A stretch of DNA of 64,000 nucleotides from Enterovibrio coralii (GTDB lineage: Bacteria > Pseudomonadota > Gammaproteobacteria > Enterobacterales > Vibrionaceae). Position numbers and translations under genes: made by a program. Within the stretch, counting starts at the first letter, position 1, and each line of letters begins with the position of its first letter. Positions 45,748 to 55,265 of this stretch are shown here, in pieces. The stretch spans positions 1 to 64,000 of the forward strand of contig NZ_LNTY01000036.1 in assembly GCF_001559595.1 (NCBI RefSeq), in the 5' to 3' direction. Under the pieces are notes generated by a model that ran no database searches, was not told the origin of the DNA, and worked only from the letters and a program-made list of their open reading frames with translations.

Positions 45748-46177
45748 TAACGTAGTTACCACTTAGAATTATACAGACACACAACCGAAATATGGGTGTG
45801 GCTTTTATTGAGACTCAGTTTATACAGGGTTTTTATTTTGATTTTAGTGATTGATTTTAACAGTGTGACCTTAGTTCACATGTTCGTTTTATCCTAATTG
45901 AAGCACTTTTATAAAAATAAAATAGCAGGTAACTTCCGGTGTGCTATCCAAATGGTGAGTTTTGTTTTAGTGACATTTTTACACCAATAATGTTAATAAC
46001 TCGCCAAGAATTACTCTAATAATATAAATATTAATAAAGGCAACTAGGGCTTTACCTGGTCGTTTACTAATAAATATCAATTACTTTTAGCTTGCTTAAG
46101 TGTCTTGAAGGACAGCATGGTGCTGTGATCTTCATTCCATGAGTGAAAAGTTATTTATCGATTGTAGGACGAATTAG
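45748..46177. promoter_or_regulatory. Divergent fliM/motY promoter region
   Basis: A 430-bp AT-rich gap. TATAAT on the minus strand (45768-45773) may serve fliM. AACTTCCG at 45931-45938 matches the flgB upstream palindrome arm, a candidate LafK site. On the plus strand GG-N10-GC at 46110-46123 (GGACAGCATGGTGC) is a weak sigma-54-like element about 55 bp before motY. TGTGA-N7-TCACA at 45864-45880 resembles a CRP site but has a 7-bp spacer. Confidence 0.45.
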
Positions 46178-47144
46178 TTGGGTAATATTCTGACTGAAAA
46201 TATTCGATCGAATCTAAAGGTAATATTGCCTTTATTTTTTCTTTCTCTAGTCGTAAAAGATGTACAGGCAGAAGGGAAAAATGAGATCGTGATTCCAATG
46301 GATATCTCTTCTTGGTTTTATCAAGGGGAGTGGTACGAATGTTCTCTTTCCCATGCGGAAACAAAATATGGGAAGTTTTACTTCCGCTCTCTTCCGGGTA
46401 ATAAGATTAGTTTCGAGATTCAAACCAAAGAAAATAACACTTACCACGGCACAAACCTCTACACGATCAGTCCTCCTTGGAAAAACTTGGCTGAGAAACG
46501 TTTTATTTCAGCCTCTGCGGCGAAGAACGGTTCTGGCCACTATGTGTTTTCCCAAGGCATTAAGGAGCTTGTGAACCATGTTGCGAATGGAGAGTGGATT
46601 CAGGTCAGTTTCCAGAACCAGCAAGCCCCTGCGTTGAATCTTGTCATTCCCAGCATCAGAGTCCGTGACGCTGTCACGGCGTTTTCCTCATGCACAGCAA
46701 AACTGCCAGAAATGGCGTATGAAGATGCACGAACACTTGAGCTGACTTTCGCGCATGGACAGTCAGTGCTGCTCCAAGAACAAAAAAACATTCTTTCTGC
46801 CTTTCGCAGCTACGTTGTGCTCGACCCATCTGTCGAGAAAGTACTGATCGATGGTCACACGGATGCCATCGGCAGTCGCGTTGCAAACCTTAAAACGTCC
46901 CAAAGCGCGTGCGGATGAAGTTGCCCGTGTTTTGGAATCTATGGGCATTGATAAAGCAATGCTGGAAGTGCGAGCCCACGGAGAAAGATACCCGATTGCC
47001 AGCAATGAGAATGCAGAAGGCAGACAAAAAAATCGACGCGTCACACTAAGGCTGGTGATGGACACCGACCGTGTGACGAGCGAAGCAGACAAAGCAAACA
47101 CAACAAAAACAACAACCAACGAAACGGCAAAGGTTCAAAAATGA
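46178..47144 (+). CDS. motY: Lateral flagellar motor protein MotY (frameshifted as read)
   Basis: About 322 aa after repair. A TTG start with AGGA about 10 nt before it is followed by a signal sequence (VILPLFFLSLVVKDVQAE). The N-terminal MotY domain precedes an OmpA-like domain (ELTFAHGQSVLLQEQKNILSAF, VEKVLIDGHTDAIGSRVANLK). One extra A at 46902-46904 breaks the frame; removing it gives TSQARADEVARVLESMGIDKAML and RRVTLRLVMDTD. In Vibrio lateral systems a MotY aids the proton-driven stator through the T-ring. A Lys/Thr/Asn-rich tail follows. Confidence 0.87.
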
Positions 47145-48471
47145 AGAAAACGGACATTCTGTTGGTAGAGCCAAACGAACACGTTGCGCTATCTGTCATT
47201 GATGTGCTGAAAGAAGCAGGATACAGCGTAAAACATGCGCGCACGGGACGCAGTGCTTTATTGGGAGAATCAGCGACGATTTCGTTGGTCAGTTCTAACC
47301 TGCCTGACATGAGTGTTCGCGACTGGGTGGCATGTCACCAAAGACAAGATACCAAAGGGGTCGCGATTGCGATTGTTGAGCAAGATGAGGCGTTCTTGCG
47401 GCGGACACCATGAAAGCAGGTGCCACAGATTACCTGTTAAAGCCTTTCGAGCCGAACCAACTGCTGAATCTATTGCAACGTGTTGAGGCTTTGGGACGTC
47501 CGATGGCAAACATCGTTGCTGAATCCTGGCGAAGCAAGCAGGTTTTACAGTTAGCGCATCGCGCAGCGTGCACGAGCGCGAGTGTGCTGATCACGGGTGA
47601 GTCAGGCACGGGCAAAGAAGTGCTGGCACGATATGTCCATGAGCACTCCTCCCGTAAACATGGTCCTTTCATCGCTGTTAACTGTGCGGCAATCCCAGAA
47701 TCAATGCTAGAAGCAGTGTTGTTCGGTCACGTAAAAGGTGCGTTTACAGGCGCGCTGCAATCACAAAGTGGTAAGTTTGAAGAAGCCAACGGCGGTACGA
47801 TTTTACTCGATGAAATCGGTGAAATGTCGCCAGCGGTTCAAGCCAAACTATTGCGTGTTCTTCAAGAGCGAGAGGTTGAACGCGTAGGTAGCCACAAAGC
47901 GATTCAGCTCGATATCCGCGTTATCGCCGCCACCAACAAAGACCTTCGCTTGGAAGTGCAGAAAGGGACGTTCCGAGAGGACCTCTACTACCGTCTCGAT
48001 GTGTTGCCATTGCATTGGCCTCCTTTGCGCGAGCGTCAGGAGGACATTCTCCCTATTGCCCGATTCTTCATTGAAAAATACCAAGACGGCAGCAAATGCC
48101 ACCTAGCCTCTGATGCCCTTTCTGCGCTCAGCCAATACGAGTGGCCGGGAAATATCCGAGAGCTCGAAAACGTGATTCAACGTGCTTTGGTAATGCGCCA
48201 TGGTGACTTTGTGACAGCGCAAGACTTGATGTTGCCTGAAGGCGCTGGATGTTCAGTCCAACCCTTGCATCGCACTGAGCACTTGGGTCATGTGGAAGCG
48301 AAAAAGCATGCGGAATTCCAATTCATTTTGGAAAAGCTGCGTCAGTTTGGTGGCAACCGCACTAAAACGGCAGATGCGCTAGGCGTCACTACTCGAGCAT
48401 TGCGCTACAAGTTGGCGGCAATGCGTGAACAAGGAATTGATCTTCAGTCGGCACTGGGTTCGGCTGCGTAA
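47141..48471 (+). CDS. lafK: Sigma-54-dependent lateral flagellar activator LafK (frameshifted as read)
   Basis: About 443 aa after repair. A one-base loss at 47393-47394 (TT for TTT) rejoins EQDEAF to LAADTMKAGATDYLLKPFEP. The receiver-like domain lacks the phospho-acceptor aspartate: the expected site reads SLVSSNLPD. The AAA+ domain has Walker A GESGTGKE, the sigma-54 contact loop GAFTGA, Walker B GGTILLDEIGEM, and RELENVIQRAL; a Fis-type helix-turn-helix ends it (GGNRTKTADALGVTTRALRYKL). It should activate early lateral operons. It overlaps motY by 4 bp. Confidence 0.92.
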
Positions 48472-48483
48472 ACGAGGTGAAAC

Positions 48484-48846
48484 ATGGCAAATAACTCTAT
48501 AACCAATGCGATGAATGCCGAGCAGCTCATGTTGTCGAAGATGGACATGATGAAACAGCATGTTCAACCTGATTTCGTGGTATCGGCAAACCCGCTCGAT
48601 CGAGTCGAGATGACCAACAACGCGCCACTTTCTTTTTCCCAAGCTGTCTCGAATGTCTTGGATGCGGTTAACGCACACCAATCAGATGCGAGCAAAAAAA
48701 TGACTGCGGTTGAGTTGGGGCAAAGTGATGATTTGGTCGGTGCCATGGTGGCCAGCCAAAAAGCGAGTTTGTCGTTCAATGCCTTGATGCAAGTGCGTAA
48801 CAAGGTGGTGAGCTCAATTGACGAAATCATGAAGATGCCGGTGTAA
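48484..48846 (+). CDS. fliE: Lateral flagellar hook-basal body protein FliE
   Basis: 120 aa. The FliE C-terminus is clear: FSQAVSNVLDAVNAHQSDASKKMTAVELGQSDDLVGAMVASQKASLSFNALMQVRNKVVSSIDEIMKMPV. FliE links the MS ring to the rod. GAGGTG lies before the ATG, 12 bp after lafK, and fliF follows in 3 bp. Confidence 0.95.
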   Translation: MANNSITNAMNAEQLMLSKMDMMKQHVQPDFVVSANPLDRVEMTNNAPLSFSQAVSNVLDAVNAHQSDASKKMTAVELGQSDDLVGAMVASQKASLSFNALMQVRNKVVSSIDEIMKMPV

Positions 48847-48849
48847 TAC

Positions 48850-50598
48850 ATGTCTGAAATTTCAACACAAATAGCAACGTCCCCAACATCTGTTCCGTCT
48901 TCTTCGCAATTCTCTTCCGCAAAAGCAGATAACGAGTGGGTTAAGAAAGCCAAGAACCTCTGGTCTAGCAGTCAACGCAATCTCGTGCTCTCAGCGGTCA
49001 TGGCAGCCATCGTAGCCGCCATCATTGTGGTTGCGTTATGGAGCTCGTCTCAGACTTTCCGACCTCTGTATTCTCAGCAAGAACGTTTCGACATTGGCGA
49101 GATTGTGTCTGTGTTGGAAACAGAAGGGATCAGCTACCGATTGCAAGAGCAGAACGGACAAGTGCTCGTGCCAGAAGGCGAGGTGGCGCGCATTCGTATG
49201 CTGCTGGCTGCCAAAGGGGTAAAAGCCAAACTGCCAACGGGTCTCGATTCATTGAAAGAAGACAGCTCACTGGGTACGAGCCAGTTCATGGAAACGGCGC
49301 GCTACAGACACGGTCTAGAAGGGGAGTTAGTCCGCACTATCATTTCGCTGAACGCTGTATCAAATGCACGCGTCCACTTAGCGATTCCTCGTCAAACCTT
49401 GTTTGTTCGTCAGAATGCCGAAAACCCTTCTGCGTCAGTGATGCTGGAAATCAAACCGGGAGAAGATCTGAAACCTGAACAGGTTGAAGCCATCATCAAC
49501 TTGGTCGTCGGCAGCGTAACGGGAATGAAGGCTGAGTTTGTGTCTGTGATTGACCAATTTGGTCGATTGCTGAGCGCAGACGTTGCCTCGGCAGAAGCTG
49601 GGAAAGTGAATGCAAAATACTTGGAGTATCAAAAAAGTGTTGAGAAACAGGTAATCCAACGTGCCTCTGACATGCTGACGCCGATTGTGGGTCCTGCGAA
49701 TTTCCGTGTGCAGGTCGCGGCAGACATGAACTTCAGCCAAGTTGAGGAAACGCAAGAAATCCTCGATACCTCGCCTGTGGTGCGTAACGAACACACTATT
49801 CAGAACAACTCTATCGACCAAATTGCGTTGGGTATGCCGGGCTCGCTGAGCAATCAACCGCCAGTGACAGGTGAAGTACCAACCGAAGACAGTACCAACA
49901 CCAATGCGCGTTCTGAAATCAATCGCCAATATGCAGTAGGCAGCAGCATTCGTCGTACGCAATACCAACAAGGACAGGTCGAAAAACTGAGCGTTTCAGT
50001 GCTATTAAACTCGGCGGTTGCTCCCAACGGCACTGCATGGACAGACGAAGAGCGCATCCAAATATCGACCATGTTGTCTGACGCGGTGGGTATTTCTGCC
50101 GCGCGTGGTGACAGCATTAGCCTGATGAGCTTTAACTTTACGCCAATCGAGATCGATGCGCCTGCAGCATTGCCTTGGTGGCAAGATTCGGCAATTCAAC
50201 AACCTCTTCGCTACGTGATTGGCGGCATGCTAGGCATGGCGATGATTTTCTTCGTCTTGCGCCCTCTCATCATGCACCTCACGGGCTCTGACCGACGCAA
50301 CAAAGAGTTGGAGTTTGCCGATGCGCCGGAAGACATCACTTACGAAAATCTGCAAACACGTGAAGAACGTGAGAGAGAAGAAGCGATTAACCGTCGTCTT
50401 TCAGAAAAAGGTATCGCTGTGAGCTCTGGCTTGGATGTGGGCAATGAAATGCTGCCACCTCCGGGTTCACCGTTGGAAATTCAACTGAAGCACCTTCAAT
50501 TGATTGCAAATGAAGAACCAGCGCGCGTTGCTGAAATATTGAAACAATGGGTAAATGTGAATGAACACAGCACAGTCAAAGCAGAAACAACAGCTTAA
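48850..50598 (+). CDS. fliF: Lateral flagellar MS-ring protein FliF
   Basis: 582 aa with membrane helices near residues 45-65 and 455-475. The ring-building domains include SYRLQEQNGQVLVPEGEVARIRMLLAAKG, ETARYRHGLEGELVRTIISLNAVSNARVHLAIPRQTLFVRQ and QVEAIINLVVGSVTGMKAEFVSVID. The cytoplasmic C-terminus ends with the FliG-binding part (NEEPARVAEILKQWVN). It overlaps fliG by 38 bp. Confidence 0.96.
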   Translation: MSEISTQIATSPTSVPSSSQFSSAKADNEWVKKAKNLWSSSQRNLVLSAVMAAIVAAIIVVALWSSSQTFRPLYSQQERFDIGEIVSVLETEGISYRLQEQNGQVLVPEGEVARIRMLLAAKGVKAKLPTGLDSLKEDSSLGTSQFMETARYRHGLEGELVRTIISLNAVSNARVHLAIPRQTLFVRQNAENPSASVMLEIKPGEDLKPEQVEAIINLVVGSVTGMKAEFVSVIDQFGRLLSADVASAEAGKVNAKYLEYQKSVEKQVIQRASDMLTPIVGPANFRVQVAADMNFSQVEETQEILDTSPVVRNEHTIQNNSIDQIALGMPGSLSNQPPVTGEVPTEDSTNTNARSEINRQYAVGSSIRRTQYQQGQVEKLSVSVLLNSAVAPNGTAWTDEERIQISTMLSDAVGISAARGDSISLMSFNFTPIEIDAPAALPWWQDSAIQQPLRYVIGGMLGMAMIFFVLRPLIMHLTGSDRRNKELEFADAPEDITYENLQTREEREREEAINRRLSEKGIAVSSGLDVGNEMLPPPGSPLEIQLKHLQLIANEEPARVAEILKQWVNVNEHSTVKAETTA

Positions 50599-51578
50599 TC
50601 ACGTCGAGCGCACCGCACTGGTGTTGCTTGGCATGGGTGAGGATGCGGCGGCGAAGGTGCTTCAACACTTTAGCCGAGAAGAAACGCAGCGAGTGACACG
50701 CGCTATGGCGCATCTGTCGGGCATTCAAAGTGACAGTGCGAAAACCATCATTCAACAGTTTTTCGAAGACTTTCGTCTGCACAGTGGTATTCGCGGTGCA
50801 TCAAAAGAATACCTGTCGAATACGCTACGTAAAGCTCTGGGTAACGACTTGGCGAAAGCCTACTGAACAACTTGTACGGCGATGAAATTCGAAACAACAT
50901 GCAGCGATTGCAGTGGGTCGAATCTGAAGTACTGGCGCGTTTCATTGCGAATGAACACCCACAAATGCAGGCCATTTTTCTCGCTACTTGCCTGCCGATA
51001 GCTCCTCGGCAGTGTTAAAGCATCTGCCAGTGGACTATCACGATGAACTGCTTTATCGCATTGCGAGATTGCAAGATATCGACCATCAGGTTGTGCATGA
51101 TTTAAATGACTTGATTGAACGCTGTATCGCTCAAGTGTCCGTGACTCAGGCAGCACCGCTGTCCGGTATTAAGCAAGTGGCTGACATCATCAACCGCTTT
51201 GAAGGCGACCGTGCAACACTGATGGAAATGTTGAAGCTTCATGATGAATCCGTGGCGAATGAAATTGAGCAGAATATGTTCGACTTCATGGTGCTTGGCC
51301 GTCAGAGTGAAGAAACACTCGACAAAATGGTGCAGCAAATTCCAATTGAGCTTTGGAGTATTGCGCTTAAAGGTGCCGAAATCACGCTTCAACAGGCGAT
51401 CAAACGTTCTATGCCACAACGCATGGCGAAGGCGTTGGAAGACGACATGCAGGCGAGAGGGCCTGTGCCTCTGAGCCGTGTTGAAACGGCACGTCAAGAA
51501 ATCATGGATGTGGTTCGTGGCCTAAGCGAAGCCGGTGAAATTGAGCTGATGTTGTATCAAGAAGTCACGGTGGAGTAA
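50561..51578 (+). CDS. fliG: Lateral flagellar switch protein FliG (two frameshifts as read)
   Basis: About 339 aa after repair. Two single-base deletions break it: CC at 50859-50860 (restoring AKALLNNLYGDEIRNNMQRLQWVESEVLARFIANEHPQMQAIFLA) and a T at 50986 (restoring AYLPADSSSAVLKHLPVDYHDELLYRIAR). The N-terminal domain is ERTALVLLGMGEDAAAKVLQHFSREETQRV; the C-terminal motor domain shows RSEETLDKMVQ and RMAKALEDDMQARGPVPLSRVETARQEIM. It transmits torque from the stator. Confidence 0.9.
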
Positions 51579-51581
51579 GGC

Positions 51582-52334
51582 ATGACCAATAAATTCATGA
51601 AAGTGCCCCCAAGTGGCTATCGTGTGCATCGCTTTCCTCCTTTGGCGAAACCTTTGGTTGCTGCACCTTCTGAACTGGGCATGGATGCAGGTTGGCAAGA
51701 TGCGCAGTTGGATATTCAGCAGCAACTAGAAGCGGGATTCCAACAAGGGCTTGAACAAGGTCATCAAGAAGGTTTCCGTCAAGGTGTTGAACAGGGTAAG
51801 CAGCATGGCTTTTCAGAAGGCCAAAATGAAGGATTTCAAAAAGGTTTAGTTACTGGTGAGCACGCTGGCAAACAGGCTTTCATCGAGGCTATTACGCCAG
51901 TCAATGAATTGTTCCACCGCCTTTCCGAGTGGCAAACAGAACGCGAACAGCAGCAACGCCATATGATTTGCGAGTTAGTACAAAAGGTCGCGCAACAGGT
52001 GATCCGCGCCGAACTGACCTTGATGCCACAGCAAATACTGACACTGGTGGACGAAACACTAGAGTCTTTGCCAGGCAAGTCGGAGAAAGTGACGGTGCAT
52101 CTCAACCCTCAGGATCTAGAACGTATCACCAATATCAATCGTGATTTACCGTCTAACTGGAAACTGGTGGCCAACACTGAGTTGCCAGTCGGTGGTGTGC
52201 ATCTTGTGACAGAAGATGCAGAAGCGGATGCCAGTTGCGATTCAAGGCTGCAAGCTTGCATGGATAACGTAAAGCAACACCTGCTGGAAGAAGTCAACGT
52301 GCACCCTGAATTAGAAGAGGTGGTGAGTGAGTAA
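51582..52334 (+). CDS. fliH: Lateral flagellar export ATPase regulator FliH
   Basis: 250 aa. A glycine-repeat helix (GLEQGHQEGFRQGVEQGKQHGFSEGQNEGFQKGLVTGEHAGKQ) gives the GxxxG repeats typical of FliH, followed by the export-apparatus C-terminal domain (LVQKVAQQVIRAELTLMPQQILTLVDETLESLPGKSEKVTVHLNPQDLERI). It dimerises and holds FliI. It overlaps the fliI start by 8 bp. Confidence 0.93.
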   Translation: MTNKFMKVPPSGYRVHRFPPLAKPLVAAPSELGMDAGWQDAQLDIQQQLEAGFQQGLEQGHQEGFRQGVEQGKQHGFSEGQNEGFQKGLVTGEHAGKQAFIEAITPVNELFHRLSEWQTEREQQQRHMICELVQKVAQQVIRAELTLMPQQILTLVDETLESLPGKSEKVTVHLNPQDLERITNINRDLPSNWKLVANTELPVGGVHLVTEDAEADASCDSRLQACMDNVKQHLLEEVNVHPELEEVVSE

Positions 52335-53674
52335 GGCACTGGCTCACGAACTGTTGTCAGAGCGAATGAGTGAAGCGATTGCTTCACTCGATTCTGTGCC
52401 TATTGCTCGTGTGACAGGCCGCCTGATCAAAGTGAATGGCCTCATGCTGCAAGCGGTAGGGTGTCGATTCAAGCTGGAGCAGCGTTGCCTCGTAGAAACT
52501 GCCGAAGGTGACATGATTGAAGCGCAGGTTGTGGGTTTTGAGCACAATGTGGCTTTCTTGATGCCAATTCGCCGTCTTGGTGGCCTTTTTGCCGGTGCGA
52601 AGGTGATTCCGTTGGAGGGCGACAGCACGGTTCAAATCAGCAGCCAGTGGCTTGGCCGTGTGCTAAATGGCCAGGGAGAAGCCATCGACGATGGTCCAGA
52701 AATAAAAGGCGGTGAGCGAGTATCGCTTGAGCCAAAATCGATCAACCCGCTAAAACGTCGTCCTGTCGATTCCCCGTTGGATGTTGGTGTCCGTGCCATT
52801 AACGGATTGCTAACTATCGGCAAAGGGCAACGGATTGGTTTGATGGCGGGCAGTGGTGTTGGCAAGAGCGTCTTGATGGGCATGATCACCAAAAACACGG
52901 AAGCGGATGTGATTGTGGTGGGGCTCATCGGTGAGCGTGGACGAGAAGTGCGCGAATTCATCGAGCGAAACCTGACACCAGACGCGAGAAAGAAAGCGAT
53001 CGTTATTGCGGCACCTGCCGATGAATCGCCGCTTATGCGTCTTCGTGCCACGTTGCTTTGTCACCGAGCTGCTGAGTACTTCCGGGACCAAGGTAAAGAT
53101 GTACTAATGCTGATGGACTCATTGACGCGTTACGCGATGGCACAGCGAGAAATTGCATTGTCATTGGGCGAGCGCCTGCATCTCGTGGTTATCCGCCGTC
53201 GGTATTCTGCCTGTTACCCCAGTTATTGGAAAGAGCGGGAAATGGTGAAAACCAAGAAGGGAGCTTGACGGCTATCTACACAGTATTGGCTGAAGGTGAT
53301 GATCAGCAAGATCCGGTTGTGGACTCTGCACGGGCGATTCTCGATGGGCATGTGGTTTTATCGCGTCAGCTCGCAGAGCAAGGGCACTTTCCTGCAATAG
53401 ACATTAACGCGTCGATCAGTCGCTGTATGTCAGCATGTACCCAAGCTCTCACACTACTATTGCCAATCAGTTTCGCGCCATGGTTTCAAACTATCTGCAA
53501 GTGAAAGAGCTTCTGCCATTAGGCGGATATCAGCCGGGGCAGGATCCCGAACTCGACAGAGCTGTTTCCTTGTATCCCCTTCTGAAAAACTATTTGGTCC
53601 AAGCCGTGGACGAACAATCTGACTATGTCACCAGCCTGACATCACTTGCACAGCTTTTTCAATCGCCACAATAA
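52327..53674 (+). CDS. fliI: Lateral flagellar export ATPase FliI (two frameshifts as read)
   Basis: About 449 aa after repair, with a GTG start. Walker A is [15 protein letters not shown], and [20 protein letters not shown] is the Walker B region. One C is missing at about 53173 (restoring [29 protein letters not shown]) and one A at 53443-53444 (restoring [23 protein letters not shown]). The C-terminus is [28 protein letters not shown]. It powers and primes lateral type III export. Confidence 0.9.
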
Positions 53675-53683
53675 GGACAGAGC

Positions 53684-54133
53684 ATGGATGCCAAACTAAA
53701 AGCATGTGGAAAGCTGCAAAAAGTTGAAGAGAAACGAAGAGATACGGTCGGCGTCCAGTTAGCCTCCATGCGACAACGTCATGCGCACATCGAGAGTAAA
53801 TTGGACCAGCTGGGTGAACTGAAAAACCAAGCTGGTGCGGCAGCGACGAGTGGCCCATCTCTTAACAGCGCGTCTTTGATGAACCTTACTCATGTCGACA
53901 TCATGCTGCAGAAAATGTTGACGCACTGCGAACAAGAACAGGCAGTGCTACAAGCCCAATGTAATGCTGTACATAAAGAGTTGGAGCATCGCCATGCGCG
54001 TGTGCTTGGCCTTGAGAAAGCGATGGAGCGTTGGACGCTTCGTCAACGCTATGAACAAGCAAAACGCGAACAACGACAGCTTGAAGAGTTAATTAACGCG
54101 AGGGTGAAAAGGCGAAGGCTGGGCAGGCTGTAG
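53684..54133 (+). CDS. fliJ: Lateral flagellar export chaperone FliJ
   Basis: 149 aa, nearly all coiled coil (KLQKVEEKRRDTVGVQLASMRQRHAHIESKLDQL and LEHRHARVLGLEKAMERWTLRQRYEQAKREQRQLEEL). This is the expected size for FliJ, the stalk of the export ATPase. It is the last gene of motY-lafK-fliEFGHIJ. Confidence 0.9.
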   Translation: MDAKLKACGKLQKVEEKRRDTVGVQLASMRQRHAHIESKLDQLGELKNQAGAAATSGPSLNSASLMNLTHVDIMLQKMLTHCEQEQAVLQAQCNAVHKELEHRHARVLGLEKAMERWTLRQRYEQAKREQRQLEELINARVKRRRLGRL

Positions 54134-54331
54134 AGAGTATTCAATGCTGAATTGTTGCTATCTTGTTGGCATTTTAAAGCATCAATAAATCCCTCTTGTA
54201 AATGGCTTAAACGCAAGCTGATCCTCGACTGAATTAACCTGATTTATCTCACAATATCCATGTTAAAACCGTGCAAGCAATGAAATAATACGGCCGCTAA
54301 TCTTCTATCTACTCATTTTTGCTGGTGCTGC
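54134..54331. other. Intergenic gap after fliJ
   Basis: About 200 bp without a gene. I see no clear terminator after fliJ; ATTCAATGCTGAAT near 54140 is a short imperfect inverted repeat without a T-tract. A promoter for the following permease gene should lie here but is not identified. Confidence 0.4.
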
Positions 54332-55222
54332 ATGTTGTCGGAAAGACGCGCGTCTTTAATTTTGCTTGTTGTAACAATTCTCGCTGCCTGGGGTTGGATT
54401 TTTTCTAAAGAAGCCATTCAAGGACTACCGCCATTTGGCTTTGTAGGACTACGCTTCCTAGTGGCATCGCTATGTCTGCTACCTTTCTGTTTTTCAAAGA
54501 TAAAAAAGGTCGATAAAGGCGATTTGATACGTGCGTCGGGCGTGGGCAGTCTGCTTTCTTGTGCGTTGCTATTTTGGATTTACGCCATGTCAGTGAGCAC
54601 CTCGCTCGGCGAGGGGGCGTTCATCATGAGTCTGTCCATGCTGATCGTGCCACTGGTGGCTTGGGTACTGTTCAAACAGGCACCACAGCGTATCTTTTGG
54701 ATATCAATGCCGATTGCTGTATGTGGTCTTGCCATGCTGTCTTTAGGCGGCGTTGGCTGGCAGTTGTCGCCTAGCCAAATTTGGTTCTTGTTGGCTGCGG
54801 TTTTCTTGGCATTGCATTTCAATGTGAACAGCCGGTATGCGCAGCGTATTCCAGCACTCGTTTTGACTTGTGTACAGCTTTTCTCTGTAGGCGTGATTGC
54901 CTCCATTGCGTCGCTGCTCAAGGAAACGTGGCCAGCGTCTATCCCGATGGAAATTTGGGTATGGTTCGCGTTGAGTGTACTGGTAGCGACAAGTTTGCGT
55001 TATTTGATGCAGACGTTGGGGCAGAAAGGTGCAAGCCCTGCCAATGCGGCAATCATCATGATTTTGGAACCAGTTTGGACGGTTGTACTCAGTGTGGTTT
55101 GGTATCACGAAGCCATGCCAGCCCATAAAATCATGGGATGCGCACTGATTCTGGCTTCGCTTCTGATTTACCGTGGCGCGCAACCGCTAAGAATGTGGTT
55201 GAGGAAAAAGGCACACCGCTAA
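54332..55222 (+). CDS. EamA/DMT-family transporter
   Basis: 296 aa inner-membrane permease with ten hydrophobic segments and two EamA repeats. It has the usual FGLRFLVASLCLLPFC-type start of the first repeat (GFVGLRFLVASLCLLPFCF) and the second-repeat MQTLGQKGASPANAAIIMILEPVWTVVLSVVWYHE. The substrate is unknown. It is convergent with another EamA gene, which has low similarity to it. Confidence 0.88.
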   Translation: MLSERRASLILLVVTILAAWGWIFSKEAIQGLPPFGFVGLRFLVASLCLLPFCFSKIKKVDKGDLIRASGVGSLLSCALLFWIYAMSVSTSLGEGAFIMSLSMLIVPLVAWVLFKQAPQRIFWISMPIAVCGLAMLSLGGVGWQLSPSQIWFLLAAVFLALHFNVNSRYAQRIPALVLTCVQLFSVGVIASIASLLKETWPASIPMEIWVWFALSVLVATSLRYLMQTLGQKGASPANAAIIMILEPVWTVVLSVVWYHEAMPAHKIMGCALILASLLIYRGAQPLRMWLRKKAHR

Positions 55223-55235
55223 GAAATCATGCTAG

Positions 55236-55265
55236 AAAAGCAGAGCAACGGCTCTGCTTTTTTTA
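55236..55265. terminator. Bidirectional terminator between convergent permease genes
   Basis: AAAAGCAGAGC / GCTCTGCTTTTTTT stem with a short loop. The A- and T-runs on either side make it work on both strands. Confidence 0.85.

Noticed and set aside
45864..45880. CRP-like TGTGA-N7-TCACA between fliM and motY
   Set aside because: The spacer is 7 bp, not the required 6, so I do not call it a CRP site; it is listed only within the regulatory region.
18057..53674. Programmed frameshifting in flgB, flgL, lafU, fliG, fliI and others
   Set aside because: No slippery heptamers are consistently placed, and unrelated metabolic genes show the same breaks, so a sequencing artefact explains it better.
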